Below, piece by piece: positions 1 to 6,349 of a DNA stretch of 7,706 nt (position 1 is its first letter; every line of letters starts with the position of its first letter). The notes beneath the pieces are model-generated. The model did not search any database and had not been told where the DNA came from. It worked only from the letters and a program-made list of their open reading frames with translations. The translations under genes were made by a program, and so were the position numbers. This stretch comes from an uncultured Veillonella sp. (GTDB taxonomy: Bacteria; Bacillota; Negativicutes; Veillonellales; Veillonellaceae): the NCBI RefSeq assembly GCF_900545205.1, contig NZ_UQYC01000076.1, positions 1 through 7,706 on the forward strand, in the 5' to 3' direction.

Positions 1-1
1 G

Positions 2-874
2 GTGTGCATCTGGAAATGGATTTCCATAACGAGAGAGAAGTGTTCATTCTTATTCCTTGGACCAACAGGGGTTGGTAAAACTGAATTAGCAAGAGCTCTT
101 GCATCTTCCTTGTTCGGCGATGAATCTGCAATGATTCGACTTGATATGTCTGAATATATGGAAAAGCATACTGTTTCTCGTCTAGTTGGGGCTCCTCCTG
201 GATATGTAGGATATGAAGAGGGCGGTCAACTTACTGATGCAGTTCGTCGTAAACCATATAGCGTTATTTTACTTGATGAAGTAGAAAAGGCTCATGCAGA
301 TTTCTTTAATATCCTATTGCAAGTACTTGATGATGGTCGACTTACAGATAGTCAAGGTAGAACCGTAGACTTTAGAAATACGGTTATCATTATGACTAGT
401 AATTTAGGAGCTAAAGCATTACATAAGAACTCTACAGAACTAGGCTTCTTAGCACCAAAAAAAGCTGAATCTACTGCTAAAGATGCTAAAAGTATTGATT
501 TTAAAGAGGCTAAAAAGTCTGTTATGGATGCTGTAAAACGTCATTTCAGACCAGAGTTTTTGAATCGTATTGATGAGATGATAGTATTCCATCCGTTGAC
601 TGAAGAGGACTTAACAAAAATTGTGACTATTTTGATGAGTGATGTAACAAAACGTCTTGGAGAACGTGATTTGCACTTAGAAATTACACCTGAGGCTATG
701 AAATTACTTGTTAAAGAAGGTTCAGATTTTACTATGGGTGCTCGTCCTTTAAAACGTGCTATTCAACGTTTAATTGAGGACCCTGTATCCGATCTTATTT
801 TGAAAGGTGAGGCGATAGCAGGTAAAACAATTAAAGCAGATGCAACGGATAACGATATTGTTGTAACGGTTTAA
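2..874 (+). CDS. clpC: ATP-dependent Clp protease ATPase subunit ClpC, C-terminal part (5' partial)
   Basis: This is the second AAA+ domain and C-terminus of a ClpC-type Hsp100 unfoldase, which feeds substrates to the ClpP peptidase in the cytoplasm. Numbering from position 2: Walker A GPTGVGKT at 20-27, Walker B with D92/E93 (LLDEVEKAH), sensor-1 N134 (TSN), an LGF tripeptide at 147-149 in the place of the ClpP-docking loop, arginine finger R189 in FLNRID, and sensor-2 R248 in GARPLKR. The LGF loop and the MSDVTKRL stretch after the arginine finger favour ClpC over ClpB. The N-terminal domain, first AAA+ domain and linker lie left of the window, so the GTG at position 2 is not a real start. 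Residues 1-14 do not match the family segment before Walker A, which suggests small indels there. In B. subtilis clpC is the last gene of the ctsR-mcsA-mcsB-clpC heat-shock operon, next to radA. The TAA stop is followed by a terminator 108 nt downstream. Confidence 0.95.
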   Translation: MCIWKWISITREKCSFLFLGPTGVGKTELARALASSLFGDESAMIRLDMSEYMEKHTVSRLVGAPPGYVGYEEGGQLTDAVRRKPYSVILLDEVEKAHADFFNILLQVLDDGRLTDSQGRTVDFRNTVIIMTSNLGAKALHKNSTELGFLAPKKAESTAKDAKSIDFKEAKKSVMDAVKRHFRPEFLNRIDEMIVFHPLTEEDLTKIVTILMSDVTKRLGERDLHLEITPEAMKLLVKEGSDFTMGARPLKRAIQRLIEDPVSDLILKGEAIAGKTIKADATDNDIVVTV

Positions 875-932
875 TATAAATACAAAAATATATAGTTAAT
901 GACTACCTTTCATATAAATTATATGGCTTAAA

Positions 933-941
933 TGGTATACT
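933..941 (+). promoter_or_regulatory. possible extended -10 promoter upstream of radA
   Basis: TGGTATACT gives an extended -10 (TGn) with TATACT at 936-941. No convincing -35 hexamer lies 16-18 nt upstream (the 17-nt position reads TATAAA). Transcription would start near 948, after the clpC stop but before the terminator at 982-1018, so a transcript from here must pass that hairpin to reach radA. It is the only reasonable radA promoter candidate seen, since just 26 nt separate the T-run and the radA ATG. Confidence 0.4.
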
Positions 942-981
942 ATAGAATAGTGATAGTTAACCATGTAGTAAAATTATGCAT

Positions 982-1018
982 AAAAGGTCATGAATGGTTA
1001 TCATTCATGACCTTTTTT
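982..1018 (+). terminator. strong intrinsic terminator after clpC
   Basis: A perfect 15-bp stem pairs 982-996 with 1002-1016 around a 5-nt loop (GTTAT), and the 3' arm runs into six T residues at 1013-1018. The A-run on the 5' arm pairs with part of the T-run. It should end the clpC transcript; it also lies between a possible promoter at 933-941 and radA. Confidence 0.9.
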
Positions 1019-1044
1019 ATCTTTTATAACAGTTTTGAGGTAAT

Positions 1045-2418
1045 ATGGCAAAAGCAAAATCAGTATTCTTCTGTCAAAATTGTGGGGCTGAATCCTCTAA
1101 GTGGATGGGCCGTTGTCCACAATGTGGCGAATGGAATACATTAGTTGAAGAGATTATTAAAGAAACTAAACATAGCCGCACACCTTCACGAGGTGTGGGA
1201 AACCAAACAACAAAACCAACTGCTTTACCGGATATTGAAATTTCCTCCATTGCTCGTGTATCTACAACCTTTGGTGAAATTGATCGTGTATTAGGTGGAG
1301 GTATAGTACCTGGTGCTTTAATGCTATTAGGTGGCGATCCAGGCATCGGTAAATCTACATTATTATTACAGGTTTCCCAAAAGGTAGCCGATACTGTTGG
1401 TACAGTTCTCTATGCATCTGGTGAGGAGTCTCAATTACAACTTAAACTTCGAGCAGAACGACTTCATATTAATAGTGAACGTTTACAAGTGATTGCTGAT
1501 ACAGATTTAGATCATATCTTAGAGCAAGCTGATGCAATGACGCCTTCTTTGTTAGTTATCGACTCTATTCAAACCATGTATACTGGATATATCGATGCTG
1601 CTCCAGGTAGTGTTAGCCAAGTGCGAGAATGTACATCGCGCCTCCTTCGCTTCTGTAAAGAACGAAATATTCCAACGGTAATCATTGGACATGTTACTAA
1701 GGAAGGCAATATTGCGGGGCCTCGTATGTTAGAACATATGGTGGATGTAGTGCTTTACTTTGAAGGCGAACGGTCTTACCAATTCCGTATTTTGCGCTCT
1801 ATTAAGAATCGTTTTGGATCTACATCTGAAACAGGTATTTTTGCCATGGTTGAGGAAGGGTTACAAGAGTTATCTAATCCATCAGCTTCCTTATTGGCAG
1901 AACGATCTGATGAGGAAAGCGGCAGCGCCGTTATGATTTATCTTGAAGGGGTTCGTCCTATCCTTGTAGAGGTACAAAGCCTTGTTGTTACGACTGCTTT
2001 TGGTATGCCTAGAAGAACTGCAATCGGTTATGACCTTAATCGTTTAATTGTACTTTTGGCAGTATTAGAAAAACGTTGTGGTTTCACGTTAGGTAATAAG
2101 GACGTGTACGTTAACGTTATTGGTGGTCTCAAGGTAAATGAACCAGCTTGTGACTTGTCTATGGCTGTTGCTATCGTATCTAATTTAAAAAATCGTATTG
2201 TTCCTACCGATATGGTCATTTTAGGTGAAGTAGGGCTCACTGGTAATGTTCGTAGCATTCCACGTATTGAACAGCGTATCAATGAAGCTAAGAAATTAGG
2301 TTTTAAAAAGTTTATTATCCCTGAAGGCAATTATAAGCAAATCAAGGATAATGATAGTTCTATCAAGATTAGAGGCGTTAAATCTATTCAAGAGGCAATG
2401 CAGTTGGTATTTTCTTAA
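1045..2418 (+). CDS. radA: DNA repair protein RadA
   Basis: RadA (Sms) is a RecA-like, DnaB-type ATPase that promotes branch migration and processing of recombination intermediates; it acts on DNA in the cytoplasm. The 457 aa match the usual length of about 455-460. Seen in order: an N-terminal four-cysteine zinc finger (C10, C13, C24, C27), Walker A GDPGIGKS at 97-104, Walker B ending at D173 (LLVID), the RadA signature KNRFG at 254-258, and a C-terminal Lon-protease-like domain from about 270. The position of the Lon catalytic serine is A368 (EPACDL), as expected for a non-proteolytic RadA. The ATG at 1045 has GAGG at 1037-1040, a rather short 4-nt spacing, and starts directly with the MAKAKSVF family N-terminus. 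It is the first gene of the radA-yacL-ispDF-gltX run. In B. subtilis disA follows radA; here it does not. Confidence 0.97.
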   Translation: MAKAKSVFFCQNCGAESSKWMGRCPQCGEWNTLVEEIIKETKHSRTPSRGVGNQTTKPTALPDIEISSIARVSTTFGEIDRVLGGGIVPGALMLLGGDPGIGKSTLLLQVSQKVADTVGTVLYASGEESQLQLKLRAERLHINSERLQVIADTDLDHILEQADAMTPSLLVIDSIQTMYTGYIDAAPGSVSQVRECTSRLLRFCKERNIPTVIIGHVTKEGNIAGPRMLEHMVDVVLYFEGERSYQFRILRSIKNRFGSTSETGIFAMVEEGLQELSNPSASLLAERSDEESGSAVMIYLEGVRPILVEVQSLVVTTAFGMPRRTAIGYDLNRLIVLLAVLEKRCGFTLGNKDVYVNVIGGLKVNEPACDLSMAVAIVSNLKNRIVPTDMVILGEVGLTGNVRSIPRIEQRINEAKKLGFKKFIIPEGNYKQIKDNDSSIKIRGVKSIQEAMQLVFS

Positions 2419-2420
2419 TT

Positions 2421-2430
2421 AGGAGGTGAT
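2421..2430 (+). promoter_or_regulatory. near-perfect ribosome binding site of the yacL-like gene
   Basis: AGGAGGTGAT is complementary to the 16S rRNA 3' end over the whole ten bases, with 7 nt between AGGAGG and the ATG at 2434. It sits in the 15-nt gap after radA and fixes the start of the next gene, suggesting efficient translation of a downstream operon gene. Confidence 0.9.
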
Positions 2431-2433
2431 GTA

Positions 2434-3585
2434 ATGATTTATCGCATATTGCGCTATGTAATAGCCATTCTTGTGGGCACAGCGGCCTATGTTGGAATGG
2501 ATAGCTTAGCACCTATTATCGACCCATATTTGGTCTCTCAATTTGAGTCCTTTGGGGATATGTCATTGACCATTGCACGTATTTCAGTATTAATTTTTGG
2601 TACTTTATTAGGCGTTATTATTGGGTATTTAATTTCTTCATTTATTTTAAAGCAAGGCTTAGTCATTGCTAAACGTTTAGAACGTATTCTTACTCATATT
2701 CCAAATCAAGAATTGATTGCAGGCACCATCGGTTTATTATTCGGTCTTATTATTGCAAATTTAATTGGTGTTGCATTCCATCAAGTACCTATTATAGGAC
2801 CTTATATTCCTATTATATTGAGTGCTATCTTTGGATATAGTGGCCTTAAAATTATGGCTCGTAAAGGCCCTGAAATATACTATAACTATGTACAACAATG
2901 GGGTGGAGAAGGTACTAAAAAAACAAGTCGTTTTAAAATGTTCTCTACTCATAAATCTGATAAAACTACGAGCACACCAAAACTACTAGATACATCTGTT
3001 ATTATTGATGGACGTATTAAGGAACTATGTAATACAGGATTTATTGAAGGCCCTCTAATGGTTCCCCTTTTTGTATTGAATGAGTTACAAATTATTTCTG
3101 ACTCTGCTGATGCTACAAAACGAAATCGCGGTCGTCGTGGCCTCGATATTTTGAAAGAGATGCAAGATGCTAAAAAGGTAGCCATTGAAGTAGTAGAAGA
3201 TGATTATGATGATCTTACAGAAGTAGATTCTAAATTAATGCGTCTTGCTTTAGATAAGCAGTGGAAGTTGATGACTAATGACTTCAACTTAAATAAGGTG
3301 GCTCGGGTACAAGGCATTGAGGTGCTTAATCTGAATGAACTCGCCAATGTACTGAAACCAGCCCTCATTGCAGGCGAATGGATTCGCGTGCAAATTATGA
3401 AAGAAGGTAAGGAAGTACACCAAGGTGTTGCTTATCTCGATGATGGTACCATGATTGTTGTTGAAGATGGTAAACCTTATGTGGGTCAAACTGTAGAGGT
3501 AATGGTTACATCCATATTACAAACTAGTGCTGGTCGCATGATCTTTGCTCGTGTAGATGGAGGACAAAATGGACAAGGTAATTAG
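2434..3585 (+). CDS. yacL: membrane-anchored PIN/TRAM domain protein, YacL family
   Basis: This is a 383-aa membrane protein of the YacL type: N-terminal membrane segments, then a PIN nuclease-fold domain, then a TRAM domain. Hydrophobic segments are visible near residues 4-24, 48-72, 95-115 and 118-140. A basic, Ser/Thr-rich linker (about 155-182) leads to the PIN domain at about 183-300, with the expected acidic residues D186 (LLDTSVIIDGR), E217 (LNEL), D265 (VDSKL) and D283 (TNDFNLN). The C-terminal ~70 residues (GEWIRVQI, then a glycine-spaced beta-rich stretch) fit a TRAM nucleic-acid-binding domain. PIN folds often cut RNA, so a membrane-tethered ribonuclease role is plausible, but that is inference from the fold. 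The gene follows radA by 15 nt and overlaps ispDF by 17 nt, so it is co-transcribed and probably translationally coupled. The symbol is given by homology of architecture and position with B. subtilis yacL. Confidence 0.9.
   Translation: MIYRILRYVIAILVGTAAYVGMDSLAPIIDPYLVSQFESFGDMSLTIARISVLIFGTLLGVIIGYLISSFILKQGLVIAKRLERILTHIPNQELIAGTIGLLFGLIIANLIGVAFHQVPIIGPYIPIILSAIFGYSGLKIMARKGPEIYYNYVQQWGGEGTKKTSRFKMFSTHKSDKTTSTPKLLDTSVIIDGRIKELCNTGFIEGPLMVPLFVLNELQIISDSADATKRNRGRRGLDILKEMQDAKKVAIEVVEDDYDDLTEVDSKLMRLALDKQWKLMTNDFNLNKVARVQGIEVLNLNELANVLKPALIAGEWIRVQIMKEGKEVHQGVAYLDDGTMIVVEDGKPYVGQTVEVMVTSILQTSAGRMIFARVDGGQNGQGN
3559..3563 (+). promoter_or_regulatory. ribosome binding site deciding the ispDF start
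   Basis: GGAGG inside the end of the yacL-like gene lies 5 nt before the ATG at 3569. An earlier in-frame ATG at 3557 overlaps this site and has no Shine-Dalgarno of its own, so 3569 is the better start. Confidence 0.8.
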
Positions 3586-4744
3586 TTGTATTGTTCTCGC
3601 CGCAGGTGCAGGGCGTCGCATGGGGTACAAAGAAAATAAGATATTTATCCCTTTGGGACGATTCTCTATCATTCAGCGTACATTGCAAAATGTAGCAAAT
3701 GTTGAAGGTTTGAAAGAGATTATTCTTGTTGTAGCCGAAGGCGAACAAGAATATATGACAAAACATATTCAAGAGTTGGATTTGACGGTTCCAGTTCATA
3801 TAGTGTTGGGTGGAAAAGAGCGTCAAGACTCTGTAGCATGTGGCTTACAGGCTGTATCGGAGGATACCAATATTGTTCTTGTTCATGATGGAGCACGACC
3901 ATTAGCTTCTACAGAAATGTTTAATAATGTTGCTGACGCGGCTAATCTCTATGGAGCGGCTACTGTAGGTGTTCCGGCTACGGATACTATTAAACGAGTT
4001 GATATGGACCATAATGTTCTAGAAACATTACAGCGTAGTGAGCTATACCAAATTCAAACACCACAAGGCTTTCAAAAAGAATTATTTATAGAGGCTCATC
4101 AAGTGGCATATGAAACCAAGTATCTTGGTACTGATGATGTATCACTAGTTGAGTATGTAGGTAAGCCTGTACATATAGTTGAAGGGGATTATTGTAATAT
4201 TAAAGTGACAACACCAAATGATATTGCAGTAGCTAAGCGATATTTAGGAATTGAGGATACACGTATGCGCGTTGGATTTGGTTATGATATTCATCAATTA
4301 AAAGCAGGTCGCCCTTGTATTCTTGGCGGTGTTCATATCGAATCTGAACTCGGCCCTGATGGTCACTCCGATGCGGATGTTCTCATTCATGCATTGATGG
4401 ATGCCATGCTAGGTGCTGCAGGTCTACGAGATATTGGATATTATTTCCCGCCTGAAGATGACCAGTATAAAGGGATTTCTAGCATGCTTTTACTAGAAAA
4501 GGTTAATTCCTTATTGAAAGAACGTGGGTTACAAGCCTATAATATAGATATTATGGTTATTTCAGAGACACCTAAGTTAAAACCACACATCGACACGATG
4601 AAGGCTAACTTACAATCTGTTTTAGAAATACCATTAGAACGTATTAGTATTAAAGCGACAACAAATGAAATGCTTGGTGCTATCGGGCGCCGTGAAGGCA
4701 TTGCTGCACAAGCTGTCGTTTCTGTATATGAAGGAGAGGTATAA
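3569..4744 (+). CDS. ispDF: bifunctional IspD/IspF: MEP cytidylyltransferase and ME-cPP synthase
   Basis: This single 391-aa polypeptide fuses two enzymes of the MEP isoprenoid pathway. The IspD part (about 1-230) transfers CMP from CTP to 2-C-methyl-D-erythritol 4-phosphate: LAAGAGRRMG at 10-19, conserved K24, RQDSV at 85-89, VHDGARP at 105-111, DTIK at 139-142, TPQGF at 164-168 and TDD at 188-190. The IspF part (233-391, 159 aa, the size of stand-alone IspF) cyclises CDP-ME 2-phosphate to ME-2,4-cPP with release of CMP: metal ligands D240 and H242 (GYDIHQL) and H274, H266 in GHSDAD, and the C-terminal TTNEMLGAIGRREG. All key residues appear intact, so both activities are expected. The intervening step, IspE, is not encoded here. 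Fused IspDF is known in other bacteria such as Campylobacter. The start at 3569 is chosen for its GGAGG; gltX begins 2 nt after the stop. A possible internal start for the IspF half lies at 4265. Confidence 0.96.
   Translation: MDKVISCIVLAAGAGRRMGYKENKIFIPLGRFSIIQRTLQNVANVEGLKEIILVVAEGEQEYMTKHIQELDLTVPVHIVLGGKERQDSVACGLQAVSEDTNIVLVHDGARPLASTEMFNNVADAANLYGAATVGVPATDTIKRVDMDHNVLETLQRSELYQIQTPQGFQKELFIEAHQVAYETKYLGTDDVSLVEYVGKPVHIVEGDYCNIKVTTPNDIAVAKRYLGIEDTRMRVGFGYDIHQLKAGRPCILGGVHIESELGPDGHSDADVLIHALMDAMLGAAGLRDIGYYFPPEDDQYKGISSMLLLEKVNSLLKERGLQAYNIDIMVISETPKLKPHIDTMKANLQSVLEIPLERISIKATTNEMLGAIGRREGIAAQAVVSVYEGEV
4253..4267 (+). promoter_or_regulatory. possible internal ribosome binding site and start for the IspF half
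   Basis: GAGG at 4253-4256 is followed after 8 nt by an in-frame ATG at 4265-4267, which is residue 233, exactly where the IspF domain begins (MRVGFGYD). It could allow free IspF to be made, or be a relic of a once separate ispF, or be chance, since the GAGG also encodes part of the linker. Confidence 0.3.
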
Positions 4745-4746
4745 TC

Positions 4747-6216
4747 ATGAGTTCCATGAAAGTTCGTTTTGCTCCAAGCCCTACGGGTCCATTCCACATT
4801 GGTGGCGCTCGTTCTGCTTTGTTTAACTGGTTGTTAGCACGTAAAGAAAAAGGCACATTTGTATTGCGTATTGAAGATACAGATTTGGCTCGTTCTACCC
4901 GTGAAAGTGAAGAAAATATCAAAGCTTCCTTGCAATGGCTTGGCATGAACTGGGATGAAGGCATTGATGTAGGTGGCGATAATGGTCCTTACCGTCAAAC
5001 AGAACGTCTTGACTTATATAAAGAAGTAACACAACGTTTGTTGGACGAAGGCAAAGCTTATGAGTGCTACTGCACACCAGAAGAATTAGATGCTGTTCGT
5101 CAAGAACAAATGGATCGTGGCGAAACACCTAAATATAACGGTCATTGCCAACACTTAGACGAAGAAACTAAGGCTAAATATATTGCAGAAGGTCGTAAAC
5201 CAACAATTCGCTTACGCGTTCCTTTGAATAAAACATATGCATTCGATGATATGGTACGCGGTCATGTATCCTTTGAATCCAACGGTGTAGGTGACTTCGT
5301 TATCGTTAAATCTGATGGTATTCCTGTATATAACTTTGCCGTAGTAATGGACGATCATATGATGGGCATTACTCACGTTATTCGTGCAGAGGAACATTTA
5401 TCTAATACACCACGTCAAATGGCTATTTATGAAGCTTTAGGTTGGGAAGTACCTAAGTTTGGCCACATTTCCTTGATTCTTGGTAAAGATTACAAGAAAA
5501 TGTCCAAACGTCATGGTGCTACTTCTGTTGAACAATACAAACAATTAGGCTACTTACCAGAAGCACTTGTAAACTTCTTAGCGCTTCTAGGTTGGGCTCC
5601 AGAAGGGGAAGAAGAGTTCTTCACACAAGACGAATTGATTCAAGCCTTTTCCATGGATCGCGTAGCTAAGAACCCTGCCGTATTCGACATTGATAAATTG
5701 AACCATATTAACTTCCACTACATGAAAAACTTGAGCGATGAAGAGTTATTCCATCTTTGCTTGCCTCATTTGAAAGAGGTTGGTTTGGCTCCAGATAGTT
5801 TAAATCAAGCGGATATTGATTGGTTGACATTGCTATGCTCCACATTCCGCGACCATATTAGCTATGGTGCTCAAATTAAGGATCATGTAGGCATGTTCAT
5901 GGGCGAAACAGTATTCCTTGAAGAAGGTCATGAAGAGGAATTGCGTGCTGTATTGAATGAAGAAACAGCACCAACAGTTCTTGGTGCATTCCGTAATGCA
6001 TTGGCAGAACTTGATGAAATTACACCTGACGTTGTAAAAGCAACGATTAAAGCTGTTATGAAAGAAACTGCTTTGAAAGGTAAATTCGTATTCATGCCAA
6101 TCCGCGTAGCTTTAACAGGTCAAATGCATGGTCCAGATTTGAATAATATCGTTACATTACTTGGTAAAGAAAAATGCTTACATCGCTTAGACAATGTTAG
6201 CGCTTTAACAAAATAG
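4747..6216 (+). CDS. gltX: glutamyl-tRNA synthetase GltX
   Basis: A class Ib aminoacyl-tRNA synthetase that charges tRNA-Glu with glutamate in the cytoplasm; the 489 aa are normal for bacterial GluRS. The HIGH-type motif is FHIGG at 16-20 after RFAPSPTGP, and the KMSKS-type motif is KMSKR at 251-255. A zinc-site pattern as in E. coli GluRS is present: C107 and C109 (CYC), C134 and H136 (CQH). The C-terminal ~170 residues form the helical anticodon-binding region. Whether it also charges tRNA-Gln (non-discriminating, with GatCAB) cannot be told from this sequence. The ATG at 4747 lies 2 nt after the ispDF stop, behind an AAGGAGAGGT stretch at 4731-4740; M4 at 4756 is a weaker alternative. It is the last gene of the run and is followed 17 nt later by a terminator. 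Codon choice looks more uniform than in the upstream genes, consistent with high expression. Confidence 0.97.
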   Translation: MSSMKVRFAPSPTGPFHIGGARSALFNWLLARKEKGTFVLRIEDTDLARSTRESEENIKASLQWLGMNWDEGIDVGGDNGPYRQTERLDLYKEVTQRLLDEGKAYECYCTPEELDAVRQEQMDRGETPKYNGHCQHLDEETKAKYIAEGRKPTIRLRVPLNKTYAFDDMVRGHVSFESNGVGDFVIVKSDGIPVYNFAVVMDDHMMGITHVIRAEEHLSNTPRQMAIYEALGWEVPKFGHISLILGKDYKKMSKRHGATSVEQYKQLGYLPEALVNFLALLGWAPEGEEEFFTQDELIQAFSMDRVAKNPAVFDIDKLNHINFHYMKNLSDEELFHLCLPHLKEVGLAPDSLNQADIDWLTLLCSTFRDHISYGAQIKDHVGMFMGETVFLEEGHEEELRAVLNEETAPTVLGAFRNALAELDEITPDVVKATIKAVMKETALKGKFVFMPIRVALTGQMHGPDLNNIVTLLGKEKCLHRLDNVSALTK

Positions 6217-6232
6217 TAATAGAGGCTAATTT

Positions 6233-6268
6233 AAAAGCTCTCATAGCTGAGGTTATGAGAGCTTTTTT
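6233..6268 (+). terminator. strong intrinsic terminator after gltX
   Basis: A 13-bp perfect stem (6233-6245 with 6254-6266) is extended by one G-T and one C-G pair to leave a TGAG loop, and the 3' arm runs into six T residues at 6263-6268. It ends the radA-yacL-ispDF-gltX transcript, leaving the transporter on its own promoter. Confidence 0.92.
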
Positions 6269-6275
6269 ATGTATA

Positions 6276-6304
6276 TTGAGATTATTCTATGGAAATGCTA
6301 TAAT
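6276..6304 (+). promoter_or_regulatory. sigma-A type promoter of the BASS transporter gene
   Basis: A -35 TTGAGA (6276-6281), a 17-nt spacer, and a consensus -10 TATAAT (6299-6304) preceded by TGC, giving an extended -10. Transcription should start near 6311, about 39 nt before the chosen ATG at 6350. It begins only 8 nt after the gltX terminator, so the gene is an independent transcription unit. No clear operator repeat is seen around it. Confidence 0.85.
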
Positions 6305-6334
6305 AATCGGCGTCTTTTATTTTTATTTATTATG

Positions 6335-6342
6335 AAAGTGAG
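6335..6342 (+). promoter_or_regulatory. weak ribosome binding site deciding the transporter start
   Basis: AAAGTGAG lies 7 nt before the ATG at 6350 and is the only Shine-Dalgarno-like stretch in the leader. The ATG at 6332 follows an AT-rich run without one, and the ATG at 6269 lies upstream of the promoter. Confidence 0.6.
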
Positions 6343-6349
6343 TGCTTTT

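Noticed and set aside
2..4. GTG as a start codon for the ClpC part
   Set aside because: ClpC begins several hundred residues earlier; this GTG is only the first in-frame codon at the window edge.
932..1144. 70-aa open frame overlapping the start of radA
   Set aside because: Its ATG lies within the possible -10 region, it has no ribosome binding site, it runs through the terminator hairpin and then shadows radA in another frame.
2028..2330. Minus-strand open frames, of which this 100-aa frame in radA is the longest type
   Set aside because: They lie opposite well-conserved genes, have no ribosome binding sites or recognisable domains, and are shadows of the + strand coding.
3557..3559. ATG at 3557 as the ispDF start
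   Set aside because: It lacks a Shine-Dalgarno and overlaps the GGAGG that serves the ATG at 3569; it would only add four residues before the IspD N-terminus.
6269..6349. Longer N-terminus for the BASS transporter (ATG at 6269 or 6332)
   Set aside because: 6269 lies in the terminator tail and before the promoter; 6332 has no ribosome binding site. The start at 6350 gives normal family length.
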